Positions 7,783-17,086 of a stretch of DNA of 41,111 nt are shown piece after piece. Numbering within the stretch: position 1 is the stretch's first letter; every line of letters begins with the position of its first letter. The DNA lies in assembly GCF_012034175.1 (NCBI RefSeq), contig NZ_JAATEJ010000043.1, positions 1-41,111 on the forward strand. The letters run 5' to 3'. The notes under the pieces are model-generated. The model saw only the letters and a list, made by a program, of their open reading frames with translations. It was not told the origin of the DNA and did not search any database. A program made the position numbers and the translations under genes. Origin of the DNA: Actinacidiphila epipremni (GTDB lineage: Bacteria > Actinomycetota > Actinomycetes > Streptomycetales > Streptomycetaceae).

Positions 7783-8062
7783 GAAAACGATGAGCGTCAC
7801 CGAACTGCGCGCCAGCATCGCCGACGCCCTCGACGCGGTGGAGAACGACGCCGAGGAGCTGGTCATCACCCGCGCAGGCCACGAGCCGATGGTCGTCGTC
7901 TCGCTCGCCGAGTACGAGGCCCTTAAGGAGACCGACTATCTGCTGCGGTCTCCCGCAATGGCCGAGCGTCTGCGCAGGTCCATCGAGCAGGACCGGGCGG
8001 GCCGAGGAACGGTCCACGAACTGGTGGACCCCGACGACGGGGCTGGGCAGGGGGCTGCGTGA
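7781..8062 (+). CDS. yefM: YefM/Phd-family antitoxin
   Basis: A 93-residue antitoxin that neutralises the mRNA interferase encoded next. The N-terminus, MKTMSVTELRASIADALDAV, followed by ITRAGHEPMVVVSLAEYEAL, is the Phd/YefM DNA-binding fold. The disordered toxin-wrapping tail runs from about residue 55 (LLRSPAMAERLRRSIEQ). I chose the ATG at 7781 because the upstream frame (from 7580) is non-conserved and the -10 element predicts transcription starting there. The ATGs at 7772 and 7790 are alternatives. Its TGA overlaps the toxin GTG by four bases, so the pair is translationally coupled. It lies within the att-bounded region, where such modules often stabilise mobile DNA. Confidence 0.9.
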   Translation: MKTMSVTELRASIADALDAVENDAEELVITRAGHEPMVVVSLAEYEALKETDYLLRSPAMAERLRRSIEQDRAGRGTVHELVDPDDGAGQGAA

Positions 8063-8322
8063 AGGTCCTCTTCCTCGACGACGCCTGGAGCGACTACCTG
8101 TGGTGGCAGGCGAACGACCGCAAGCTGCTGAAACGCATCAACCAACTGATCACCGACATCGATCGAAACGGCCACGCGGGGATCGGCAAGCCCGAACCAC
8201 TGCGGAACGACCTGTCCGGCTACTGGTCGCGGCGCATCAACTCCGAGCACCGGCTCGTGTACCGCGTCGACGAGGCCGACGTCATCCACATCGTGGCTTG
8301 CCGCTTCCACTACGAACGCTGA
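8059..8322 (+). CDS. yoeB: YoeB/Txe-family mRNA interferase toxin
   Basis: An 87-residue endoribonuclease toxin expected to cut mRNA in the ribosomal A site. Length and motif order match YoeB: W10..YLWW, KRINQLITDI, GIGKPEPL with E46, LSGYWSRRI, EHRLVYRV with R65, and CRFHYER with H84/Y85. All the usual catalytic residues (Glu, Arg, His, Tyr) are kept, so it should be active. The GTG start overlaps the antitoxin stop. Nothing suggests truncation. Confidence 0.92.
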   Translation: MKVLFLDDAWSDYLWWQANDRKLLKRINQLITDIDRNGHAGIGKPEPLRNDLSGYWSRRINSEHRLVYRVDEADVIHIVACRFHYER

Positions 8323-8649
8323 CGCAGGCACCGCATCTGCTCCGTGACCTGCATCCGGACCGGCTGCCCAACGGCCTCGCGGGCGTCGCCCTCGATCTGG
8401 CGCGTGAACGAGGTACTGAGGGGAAGAGCCCACAGCCCGATCCGGGCAAGCCTTGAGTGGCGTACACACGCGAGGGGGCGGCAGACCGGGTTGCGCATTG
8501 CTTCCGCAGGGAAGTCGGGAGCCGTGCTGACACGTCAGCACGGGAGCCGGATCGAGGCGGACCGAGACGGGGCCAGGAGGATGGAACCCGTCCCCAGTGT
8601 CCGAACCTTCCACATTCTTGCAGGTCAACTAGGTAACGATGCCGGGTTC
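8323..8649. other. Gap between toxin and att-like repeat
   Basis: About 330 bases. On the minus strand this is the read-through tail of the recombinase remnant frame. A GTCCCCA heptamer at 8590-8596 could pair with the acceptor strand at 8659-8665, but D and anticodon arms do not fold, so no tRNA is called. Otherwise nothing was recognised. Confidence 0.4.
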
Positions 8650-8668
8650 GAATCCCGTTGGGGGCACC
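8650..8668 (+). repeat. att-like direct repeat, right copy (tRNA 3' end with CCA)
   Basis: The identical 19-base core is preceded by GCCGGGTTC and followed by A, so it preserves a tRNA 3' end: T-loop TTCGAAT, 3' acceptor strand TGGGGGC, discriminator A and CCA. The rest of a tRNA is missing. It lies immediately downstream of the serine recombinase remnant, the normal position of an attachment site beside its integrase. Confidence 0.7.
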
Positions 8669-9294
8669 ACAAAACCCTGCACTAGCGGTGCCTGACGCGG
8701 GGGCGTCGGGTACGGTTGCGGGCATGGTCTCTCTGATCCTTTCGGCGGCTGCCGCCAGGTCCGGCAGGATGTGGGCGGGCAAGGTGACGCTGATGGTCGC
8801 TGCGTCCGGGTCCAGGTGGAGGTTGACCCGGAGCCTGATGGTCTCGAACAGTGGGCGGAGTAGGCGCTCGGGCGCCTTGGCCAGGTTCAGTGCGAGGTAG
8901 GGCACGGCGTCCAGAAGGTCCGCGTCGGCTTGGGTGGGCCCTCGCGTTGTGGCCACCTCGGTTGCGTCAAGAGCTTCGATGTCGGCCAGGAGCCGCAACT
9001 TGTCGGCTTCGAGCCGGTTGAAGCTCTCGCGCAGGCCGGCCGCGAAGGGGCCGGCGGCGTGCGCGGTCATCGAGGAGGCGCGTATGCGAGCTGGCGAGCA
9101 GTCACCGGGACCGCGTGCGTGCGTCTCAAAACCTGCGGTCTTGACTGGTCACGGCGCCGATGCCGCCAGCCGCAGTGCCGGGGTCTCGGACGGACGTGGC
9201 GATCACGCTGCCCGGCCGTGGCGCCGGTGCCACCGCCGCCGAGAACTGGTGCAGTTCGGCATGGCCGGCTGCAAAGCCGGGGCGTGGGAGTAGG

Positions 9295-9840
9295 TCAGGC
9301 CCCGTCGGTGTCGGCGGCGTATACGGCGTCGGCGAAGGCGTCGAGGGAGGTGGCGCAGTCGTCGAGGATCTTGGCGGCGGCCTCGCGGCCGGAGGCGTCG
9401 AGCCGGTCCCGAGTGGTGACTTTGTCGTACCAGCTGCGCAGCTTGGTCAGGTCCTCGTCGTTCTCCTCCAGCTCGCCATAGGTGAAGTGTCGTGCAGCGG
9501 TCTCCTTGTCGATCTCGGCGAGGAAGTCGTGGCAGCGGGAGACGATCTCGGCGTATTCCTCGTCGCGGGCCGTGTTGTAGGCGGCCACCAGGTCCGCGCC
9601 GCCGGCCAGGGCATCGGCGCGCAGGAGCTGTGCCGTGCCACCCATCGTGCCGATCTCGGCGCGCAGGGCGCGCAGGGCGCGTTCGGCCGCGGCGTCCTCC
9701 GGGAGGGCGGCCACCGAGTTCTGCACGTAGATCGCGCCGAGAGCCTTCAACCGACGCCATACAGTGGCGCGCAGGCGGCTCGGTTCGCTGGGGACGCGGT
9801 AGGCCAGCAGCAGCCAGGTCACGGAATCGGTCACCAGCAC
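9295..9840 (-). CDS. ChrB-like (chromate resistance ChrB N-terminal domain) protein
   Basis: A 181-residue cytoplasmic protein. The N-terminus WLLLAYRVPSEPSRLRATVW, followed by RRLKALGAIYVQNSVAALP, is the hallmark of the ChrB N-terminal domain. The rest is helical and charged (EIVSRCHDFLAEIDKETAARHF). The rhodanese-like/C-terminal ChrB part is absent. ChrB proteins are linked to chromate sensing, but many actinomycete copies have no chrA neighbour, as here, so the role is open. GGAGGG lies 6 bases before the GTG at 9840; the GTG at 9834 is an alternative. Divergent from it is a small ORF plus MFS exporter, with a repeat-rich operator region in between. Confidence 0.75.
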   Translation of the reverse strand: MLVTDSVTWLLLAYRVPSEPSRLRATVWRRLKALGAIYVQNSVAALPEDAAAERALRALRAEIGTMGGTAQLLRADALAGGADLVAAYNTARDEEYAEIVSRCHDFLAEIDKETAARHFTYGELEENDEDLTKLRSWYDKVTTRDRLDASGREAAAKILDDCATSLDAFADAVYAADTDGA

Positions 9841-10238
9841 AGTCTGCCCTCCGACGCACTCTGGGCGGGAGGCGCGACCGACCGCGCGGTCAGCATGACC
9901 CGACCCCGACCCCGACCCGGACAGCGCCTGTACGCCTCCGGGACCGCTCATGCGCGCTTTGGACGCCTCTGACGCCGGCGCGGAGGGTACCCACCGGCCG
10001 GCACTCGCCGCCGGCACGGCTGATCACACCGTCTTTTCCGGACGCAGGCGGCAGTGGCGCGACAGCCGGACAGACGCTGCCACCGCCTGGTGAACACACC
10101 CTGATGCAAAGTCCGTCACGCCAAAAATCTAACGCCTATGACTTCGAAACCTAACCGCTGTTAGCTTCGTGCTGGAACGGCACGGGCCCCCGGTGCTCCG
10201 CAGGGCGGAGCACCACCGCCGGACAGAGGAGTGCTCGC
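9841..10238. other. Divergent intergenic region, ChrB / small ORF
   Basis: About 400 bases. The first 250 are GC-rich with no clear gene; the open frames there are shadows. An AT-richer block at about 10120-10170 holds the CTAAC repeats annotated separately and is the likely promoter of the rightward operon. Confidence 0.45.
10129..10167 (+). promoter_or_regulatory. CTAAC repeat operator with possible -10
   Basis: CTAACGCC starts at 10129 and CTAACCGC at 10151, 22 bases apart (two helical turns). The second is half of a palindrome CTAAC-CGCT-GTTAG (10151-10164). TAGCTT at 10162-10167 could be the -10 and TATGAC at 10137-10142 a loose -35. A regulator bound here would block the promoter of the 10239-11701 operon. 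Confidence 0.45.
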
Positions 10239-10463
10239 ATGCGGGTGATGAGCTACACCGCGCTCGACGGCGGTCGCGACGGCCGCAGCGACAAGCGGTG
10301 GCGCACGACGGTCGGGATGATCGTCGAGGCCGCGTTGGCCCAGGCCACCCTGGCAGTCGCCGGCTTCGGCAACCCGGTGAGCCTCGCCCGCACCGCGACT
10401 GCCGCGGACCACCTGCCCCTACGGGTGGACCTCGACCCCGACGCCCTCGGGGATCCCGCGTGA
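10239..10463 (+). CDS. Small protein coupled to MFS exporter
   Basis: A 74-residue product with a strong ribosome-binding site (AGAGGAG, 7-8 bases before ATG), beginning MRVMSYTALDGGRDGRSDKRW and ending in an acidic VDLDPDALGDPA. The stop overlaps the exporter GTG (GTGA), so the two are translationally coupled. There is no signal peptide; the middle segment (VGMIVEAALAQATLAVAGFG) is moderately hydrophobic. I do not recognise a family. It may be a cytoplasmic accessory or regulator of the exporter. Confidence 0.65.
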   Translation: MRVMSYTALDGGRDGRSDKRWRTTVGMIVEAALAQATLAVAGFGNPVSLARTATAADHLPLRVDLDPDALGDPA

Positions 10464-11701
10464 AGCCCCTCACGGATCCGCAGCCCGCGGCGGTCTCCCC
10501 GAGGCCGGGGTCTGGCATGCGGCCCTGGCGGTTCGTCATCGCCTTCGGCGCTGTCAGCATGCTGGTCGACTTCGTCTACGAGGGAGCCCGCTCGGTCACC
10601 GGCCCGTTGCTGGCCTCGCTCGGAGCATCTGCGCTGACCGTCGGCATCGTCACCGGCGTCGGCGAGGGCGCCGCCCTCGTGCTGCGCCTGGCCTCCGGCC
10701 CCTTGGCCGACCGCTCAGGCCGCTTCTGGACCTGGACCATCGCCGGATACGCCCTGACCATCGTCACCGTGCCCGTCCTCGGCCTGGCCGGCACCCTGTG
10801 GACGGCCGCCACCCTGGTGATCGCCGAACGCGTAGGCAAGGCTGTGCGTTCCCCGGCCAAGGACACCCTCCTGTCCCACGCCACCGCCACCACCGGCCGC
10901 GGCCGTGGCTTCGCCGTCCATGAGGCCATGGACCAAATCGGCGCCCTCGTCGGCCCGCTCACCGTCGCCGCGGTGCTCGCCACCACCGGTGACGACTACG
11001 CTCCCGCACTCGGCGTGCTCGCCCTGCCGGGCGCCGCCGCCCTGGCCCTGCTGGTGTGGCTGCGTGCCCGCGTCCCCGACCCAGCCGCCTACGAACCCGG
11101 CGAAGCCGTACCCGGGCCCGTCCCCCAGCCCGCTGGGGAGGCCCCAGTACGGCGGGAGCGGCTGCCCCGCGCCTTCTGGGCGTATGCCGCCTTCACCGGC
11201 GCCACCCTGCTCGGCTACGCCACTTTCGGAGTCCTGTCCTACCACGTGATCGAGCGCCATCTGCTGCCCGCCGCCGCGGTGCCGGTGCTGTATGCCGCCG
11301 CCATGGGCACCGACGCCCTCGCCGCACTGGCCACCGGCTGGGCCTACGACCGCTACGGCGCCCATGTCCTGACGGTGCTGCCGCTCCTGGCCGCCACCAC
11401 CGCGCTGCTCGCCTTCACCGACACCGTCGACCTGGTCGTCCTCGGCACCCTGGCGTGGGGCGCAGCCATGGGCGTACAGGAATCCACCTTGCGCGCCACC
11501 GTCGCCGACCTCGTTCCCCCCACCCGGCGCGCCACCGCCTACGGCCTCTTCGCCGCCGTCATGGGCGTCGGCACCCTGGCCGGCGGCATCCTCGCCGGCG
11601 CCCTGTACGCCTACTCCATCCCCGCCATGGTCACCGTCACCCTCGCCATCCAGGCTGGGGCGCTTCTGCTGCTGGCCGCCGCCCGCACACGACGCATCTG
11701 A
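10460..11701 (+). CDS. Major facilitator superfamily transporter
   Basis: A 413-residue, 12-helix MFS permease of the drug/metabolite exporter type. After a short cytoplasmic N-terminus, helices begin at about residue 20 (WRFVIAFGAVSMLVDFVYEG). The loop 2-3 signature is seen as GPLADRSGR, and its mirror in the second half as ATGWAYDRYG. AERVGKAVRSPAKDTLLSHA is a characteristic cytoplasmic-loop motif of a subgroup of bacterial MFS proteins. The substrate is unknown; divergence from a ChrB-like gene hints at oxyanion or toxic-compound export, which is inference. The start at GTG 10460 was chosen because of the four-base overlap with the upstream small gene; the open frame continues upstream without conservation. 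Confidence 0.85.
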   Translation: MKPLTDPQPAAVSPRPGSGMRPWRFVIAFGAVSMLVDFVYEGARSVTGPLLASLGASALTVGIVTGVGEGAALVLRLASGPLADRSGRFWTWTIAGYALTIVTVPVLGLAGTLWTAATLVIAERVGKAVRSPAKDTLLSHATATTGRGRGFAVHEAMDQIGALVGPLTVAAVLATTGDDYAPALGVLALPGAAALALLVWLRARVPDPAAYEPGEAVPGPVPQPAGEAPVRRERLPRAFWAYAAFTGATLLGYATFGVLSYHVIERHLLPAAAVPVLYAAAMGTDALAALATGWAYDRYGAHVLTVLPLLAATTALLAFTDTVDLVVLGTLAWGAAMGVQESTLRATVADLVPPTRRATAYGLFAAVMGVGTLAGGILAGALYAYSIPAMVTVTLAIQAGALLLLAAARTRRI

Positions 11702-11845
11702 AACGCCCGGGCAACCGCAGTCGGCTTCCGGCCGCGCAGCCCGCCGCGCGGCGACGGGCAATGCCGAGCGCCGGCCTGTGGCGCGGCGCGAGCGGGGGCC
11801 GGGAGACCGTGGGTGAGCCCGCTTGCAGCGGCGGCCGGTCGTCAG

Positions 11846-12022
11846 GCCATCCGGTCGGCCCATCCGGTGGGCATCCCGTACGGCGCCCTTGTCCGCGCTG
11901 GTCGCCATCGCCGCGTACGCCCGCAGGGCAGGGGAGACCTCGCGTTCGCGGTCTTCCGCGGTGAACATCCCCGAACAGGAGCCGCAGGTCGGGCAGGCAT
12001 TCTCCTCGATCGGGGACCGCAT
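11846..12022 (-). pseudogene. ilvD relic with large internal deletion
   Basis: On the minus strand the motif ENACPTCGSCSGMFTA, the iron-sulfur cysteine block of dihydroxy-acid dehydratase, is followed directly by EDREREVSPALRAYAAMATS and ADKGAVRD. The latter two resemble the extreme C-terminus of the same enzyme. In intact IlvD these are separated by roughly 400 residues, so the core is deleted. No start codon or ribosome-binding site remains. It abuts the end of the SpoIIE-type phosphatase gene on the same strand. Confidence 0.6.
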
Positions 12023-12038
12023 GGGACGCGCGGTCTTC

Positions 12039-13379
12039 TCAAATGGCCTCAGGTTTATGGCCGGTGCGGAAATCCTGGGGCACGCGCAGGGCGAGGATTG
12101 CGATGTCGTCGAAGTGCCCGCCGGTGACGCGTTCGAGCAATGCGTCGCAGAACCGCTGGATGGGCAGGCCGGCAAGGCCTGCGCCGTGCTGGCGCAGGCG
12201 GGCGAGCCCGCGGGTGATGTCTTCGCCCGGGCGTTCGATGAGCCCGTCGGTGTAGAGCAGGAGGGTCGATCCGGGCGGGAGGACGATGGTGGCGTCGTCG
12301 CGGGTGAAGGCGGGGTCGACGCCGAGCACGGGGGAGAGCCCGGCTTCCAGCAGGCGGCTTGCTTCGCCCGGGACGCAGAGGAGGGGAGGCGGGTGCCCGG
12401 CGTTGCTCCAGTGGGCGATCCACGGGCCAGTGGCGGGGGCGTACAGGCGGACGACCACAGCGGTGACGAGCTCGGTGGTACTGAGGCCCTGCATGGCGTG
12501 GTCCAGGCGTTGCATGACGCCGGCTGGGGAGTCCCCGCTGTCGTAGGCCAGCGCGCGCAGCATATTTCGCAACTGCCCCATCCTCACGGCGGCCGTGAGG
12601 TCGTGCCCGACGACGTCACCGATGGCGAGCGCGGTTGACCCGTCGACAAGCCGGAAGCCGTCGTACCAGTCGCCGCCGACTTCGGCTCCTTGCCGGGCCG
12701 GCACGTATCGTGCGGCCAGCTCCAGGTGCTGCAGCCCGCCGAGATCCGGCAGCAGGGATCGCTGGAGCTGCTCGGCCGTGTGTTGCTGGAGGGCGTAGAG
12801 GCGGGCGTTCTCCAGCGCGAGCCCGGCGCGGTGTCCCAGGTCGGCGGCCCAGGAGGTGTCCTCCTGGTCGAACGGGTCCGCAGCCGCAGGCCGGATCAGG
12901 GTGAGCGCGCCGAGGACGGTGTGCCTGGCCCGGAGCGGCACGATCAAGCCCCGTGCCGCTCCCAGCGTGCGGAAGAACGCATGTTGGGACGTCGAGGACA
13001 GTGCGATCTGGTGATCGGCGGTGATGTTCTCGACGGCCAGCGGACCGGCACCTCGCAGCACCTTCGCCAGGGGCGCCGCCGATTCGTCGGGCCAGGGTGC
13101 CGTCACATGCTCCTGTGCGGATTCCGAAAGGAGCGGATCTTGATGCACGAAGGCCACCCTGCGCACGGTGCCCTCGCCGAGAAGGTCCACCAGGCATACG
13201 CCGCCGATGGCGGGTACGAGCAGTCGCGCCATGCGTCGCATGGCCTCGTCGGCGTCGAGGACGCTCGCAAGGGCCCCACTGGCCTCGGACAGGATCCGCA
13301 GCCGGGTCCGTGCCCGCTCCAGGTCCTGCCGTGCTTCTGCCAGCTGACGGCTAAGGCGCTCCATGGCCACGCTCCGCAT
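12039..13379 (-). CDS. GAF-domain SpoIIE-type PP2C phosphatase
   Basis: A 446-residue cytoplasmic signalling phosphatase. Residues 1-30 are a coiled coil (SRQLAEARQDLERARTRLRI). Residues about 30-200 form a GAF sensor domain (ASGALASVLDADEAMRRMA ... LGALTLIRPAAADPFDQED). Residues about 210-440 are a SpoIIE/RsbU-like PP2C domain with the metal-binding acidic motifs EVGGDWYD, AIGDVVGHDL, LLLYTDGLIE and HFDDIAILALR. Such enzymes dephosphorylate anti-anti-sigma factors. No RsbW kinase domain is fused and no STAS gene is adjacent. The ATG at 13364 is an alternative start with its own GGAG. A 59-residue membrane protein gene ends 21 bases upstream on the same strand and probably shares the transcript. 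Confidence 0.9.
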   Translation of the reverse strand: MRSVAMERLSRQLAEARQDLERARTRLRILSEASGALASVLDADEAMRRMARLLVPAIGGVCLVDLLGEGTVRRVAFVHQDPLLSESAQEHVTAPWPDESAAPLAKVLRGAGPLAVENITADHQIALSSTSQHAFFRTLGAARGLIVPLRARHTVLGALTLIRPAAADPFDQEDTSWAADLGHRAGLALENARLYALQQHTAEQLQRSLLPDLGGLQHLELAARYVPARQGAEVGGDWYDGFRLVDGSTALAIGDVVGHDLTAAVRMGQLRNMLRALAYDSGDSPAGVMQRLDHAMQGLSTTELVTAVVVRLYAPATGPWIAHWSNAGHPPPLLCVPGEASRLLEAGLSPVLGVDPAFTRDDATIVLPPGSTLLLYTDGLIERPGEDITRGLARLRQHGAGLAGLPIQRFCDALLERVTGGHFDDIAILALRVPQDFRTGHKPEAI

Positions 13380-13400
13380 TCCGCCCCTCGGGGGCTGCTC

Positions 13401-13580
13401 TCATTTTTTCCTCTGAACGGCGAGGGCGATCCGAGAAAGCGAGCCTATGACCGCGGCAGTGAGTACGAATCCTTTGACGGACATGGGCACCATGAGCGTA
13501 AGGACGGTTGTCGTGACGACTCCGCCGAGGGCGCACAGCAGAGCGGACACCAGAAAGTACGGCAATGATTTGAGGCGCAT
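13401..13580 (-). CDS. Small two-helix membrane protein
   Basis: A 59-residue product, too short for most ORF cut-offs, beginning MRLKSLPYFLVSALLCALGG and ending RIALAVQRKK. Two hydrophobic helices (about 8-32 and 36-52) are separated by a proline-containing turn, with basic residues at both ends. GGAG lies 11 bases before the ATG. Its stop is 21 bases before the SpoIIE-phosphatase start on the same strand, so an operon is likely. It may tether or sense for the phosphatase; no family was recognised. The frame has normal GC-rich codon use. Confidence 0.6.
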   Translation of the reverse strand: MRLKSLPYFLVSALLCALGGVVTTTVLTLMVPMSVKGFVLTAAVIGSLSRIALAVQRKK

Positions 13581-14072
13581 GCAAGTGATCTCCGCTGAAG
13601 AGGTGCACAGGTGACAGCGCTCGAAATTTCCCCGTCGGACATGTGAGACGCAGCGACGGGTTGCCGAGACGGCTGAAGCGAGGCGGTCCGGGGCATGGCT
13701 CTCCTACCTGTGAAGGTAGGGACCGTTGGCGGCGAAATCACCGCGGACGACGGCGAGCCCCTCCGCCGTGAATCTTTTCCAGCCTAACGGCTGAGCGTGC
13801 CGAGTCGTCGGACCTTCGCAAAGGGAATTTCCGGCTATCGCCCGGTGGGAACTGGCGTGTACGACCGAGACGACCGAGCCGGTAGGTCAGTTCGCTCCTC
13901 TGCGCCCGGGCCGCCGCCGGCTCCCCCGGAGCAGGTCATCGGTGAACGCTCCGGCCGGTGGCAGGTCCGCCGGCCGCGGCGCACACTGGTGGTGGGCGAT
14001 GAGGCTCGCCCTTGCCCGCACATTCCGTGCTGATGGCCTCTACGCAGGACGGCCGGCCGCGGAGGTGCGGGA
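13581..14072. other. Divergent intergenic region
   Basis: About 490 bases between the minus-strand membrane-protein/phosphatase operon and the ABC-F gene. It contains the 13703-13720 hairpin and a short AGCC-TAAC-GGCT inverted repeat near 13783-13794. Frames here have shadow-like composition and I see no gene. Confidence 0.45.
13703..13720. promoter_or_regulatory. Short inverted repeat, possible operator or leader hairpin
   Basis: CCTACC and GGTAGG are separated by TGTGAA. It lies about 125 bases upstream of the small membrane-protein gene and could be a regulator site or an RNA hairpin in the leader. There is no T-run, so it is not a standard terminator. Confidence 0.35.
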
Positions 14073-15742
<1,670 letters not shown>

Positions 15743-16309
15743 TTCCCGTCTGCGGGCGGCCCCGATCTCCTCGTAGGTCCGCTCCCGGCCCTCCCAGTGG
15801 GAGCCTTCGACGGACGTGCCGGGCTTCAGGTCCTTGTAGACCTCGAAGAAGTGGGTGATCTCCAGCCGCTGGTAGGCCGGGACGTCCGCGATGTTCCGCA
15901 GGTCCTCGTAGCGTGGGTCGTGCGCCGGCACACACAGCACCTTCTCGTCGGGGCCGTGCTCGTCGGCCATGCAGAACATGCCGACGGCCCGGCACTCGAT
16001 CACGCAGCCGGGAAATGTCGGCTCGCCGGTAAGGACCAGGGCGTCCAGCGGGTCCCCGTCGCGGCCGAGCGTCCCGTCCACGTAGCCGTAGTCGGCCGGG
16101 TACTCCGTCGAGGTGAACAGCACGCGGTCGAGTCGGATCCGGTGCAGTGCGTGGTCCATCTCGTACTTGTTCCGCGACCCCTTCGGGATCTCCACGATCA
16201 TGTCGAATTCCATGGAAACTCTCCTGAGTTGTGAGGTGAGGCGACCTGACGACGGCCCTCGCTGCCGAAAAGGGCGCAGGACGTACGGCGCCGGCGGCCG
16301 GACCGGCGT

Positions 16310-16630
16310 TCAGCGGTCGCATGCGGCGACCGGCTCAGCGGCCAGGGGGCCCACGAGGAGCACGGGCAGGTCGGCGTCGGGTGCCAGGGCGAGCGCGCGG
16401 GCGACCGGTCCGGGGCCGGCGGCGCGCAGCCCGCCGTCCTCGCCGTGCCGGCCGACGACGATCAGGTCGCAGCCGTGTCCGGTGGCGCACGCGCGCAGGT
16501 CGCCGGGGATGTCGGTGTGCTCGCCCCATTCCAGCCGGACCCGCGCGCCGCGCTCGCCCGCGGTGGCCACGGCCTCCCGGTAGCGGTCCGCGAGCCACTG
16601 CCGCTGTGCGCCGGTGTCGCGGCGGTGCTC
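16310..16630 (-). pseudogene. Universal stress protein, C-terminal fragment
   Basis: The frame encodes GDLRACATGHGCDLIVVGRHG, then GPVARALALAPDADLPVLLVGP. This is the ATP-binding and final strand region of UspA-type proteins (G-x2-G-x9-G-like arrangement, modified). The N-terminal half is missing: upstream the frame enters nonsense, and a different frame carries a hydrogenase-type membrane protein. The fragment therefore marks a recombination or deletion junction near 16630. Confidence 0.6.
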
Positions 16631-16964
16631 CCCGGCGGTCCGCGCGCCGGGGCGCCCAGCCCGCGGCCGTGAGGCAGGCGGCGACCCCCACCGCGAAGGT
16701 GAGCAGCCAGAACAGCCCGGACAGCCGGTCCACCACCAAGCCGCTCCCGCCGAATCCCAGCCACCCCCCGAACCCCAAGGCGGGCACGGCGGCATCGGTG
16801 CGCAGCGCCGCGGCCCCGACCGCCGCGAGGCAGCCGCAACCGGCGGCCGACAGCAGATACGGCAGCCCGGCAAAGGCACGGCCGCGCAGCGCGGACGGCA
16901 GTGCCAGGTCCACCGCCGCCGCGGCGGCGAACAGCAGCAGCGCGGCGCCGATCAGCCCGCTCAT
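16631..16964 (-). pseudogene. HyfB/NuoM-like membrane subunit, N-terminal fragment
   Basis: An ATG at 16964 begins MSGLIGAALLLFAAAAAVDL and continues through hydrophobic helices to DRLSGLFWLLTFAVGVAACL. This resembles the first ~110 residues of proton-conducting subunits of hydrogenase-4-like complexes (HyfB), whose full length is above 600 residues. After about 16631 the frame turns to arginine-rich nonsense and the Usp fragment appears in another frame. Its ATG overlaps the TGA of an upstream fragment by four bases, a preserved operon junction. Confidence 0.55.
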
Positions 16965-17086
16965 GGCGCCGCCCCCCGACCAGGCGGTACGGGCAGCCTC
17001 CCGGCGGCCAGCAGCAGCACGTACAGCGTCTCGCCCTGCGGACCCTCCGCCCAGCCGGCCGCCTCGCCGGGGGCGAGCGGACCGCC
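16961..17086 (-). pseudogene. Possible hydrogenase large-subunit-like (HycE/NuoD) C-terminal splinter
   Basis: About 40 residues, LAPGEAAGWAEGPQGETLYV followed by LLLAAGRL. They recall the G-x-G-x-x-E-x-P-x-G-E segment of NuoD/HycE-type subunits. Upstream of 17086 the similarity stops. The stop overlaps the HyfB-like start. With the next fragment it suggests a largely deleted hydrogenase-like operon; the similarity is short and the call tentative. Confidence 0.35.

Larger units (their letters stand above)
8282..9070 (-). pseudogene. Large serine recombinase, C-terminal remnant
   Basis: The family match covers about 8690-9070: GLRESFNRLEADKLRLLADI, then ADADLLDAVPYLALNLAKAPERLLRPLF, then a beta-rich LHLDPDAATISVTLP stretch. 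This resembles the coiled-coil/tail region of actinomycete large serine recombinases. The N-terminal catalytic domain (serine nucleophile), the recombinase domain and the zinc ribbon are absent; an in-frame stop lies about 80 bases upstream of the ATG. Past 8690 the frame runs through the att-like repeat (GAPNGIRTR) into unrelated sequence, so the last ~130 residues are read-through. It is best seen as the dead integrase of a former integrative element. Confidence 0.6.

Noticed and set aside
8590..8668. Complete tRNA gene ending at the att-like repeat
   Set aside because: The acceptor (GTCCCCA with TGGGGGC) and T-arm can pair, but no D-arm or anticodon arm forms in the 8597-8640 segment, so only the 3' end is tRNA-like.
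9265..9280. tRNA-Cys-like anticodon arm (CCGGC TGCAAA GCCGG)
   Set aside because: The loop has six bases rather than seven, and no T-arm (GGTTCAA type) or acceptor stem follows. Likely chance.
12690..13568. 292-residue plus-strand frame opposite the phosphatase
   Set aside because: Shadow of the well-supported minus-strand phosphatase and its small upstream gene.
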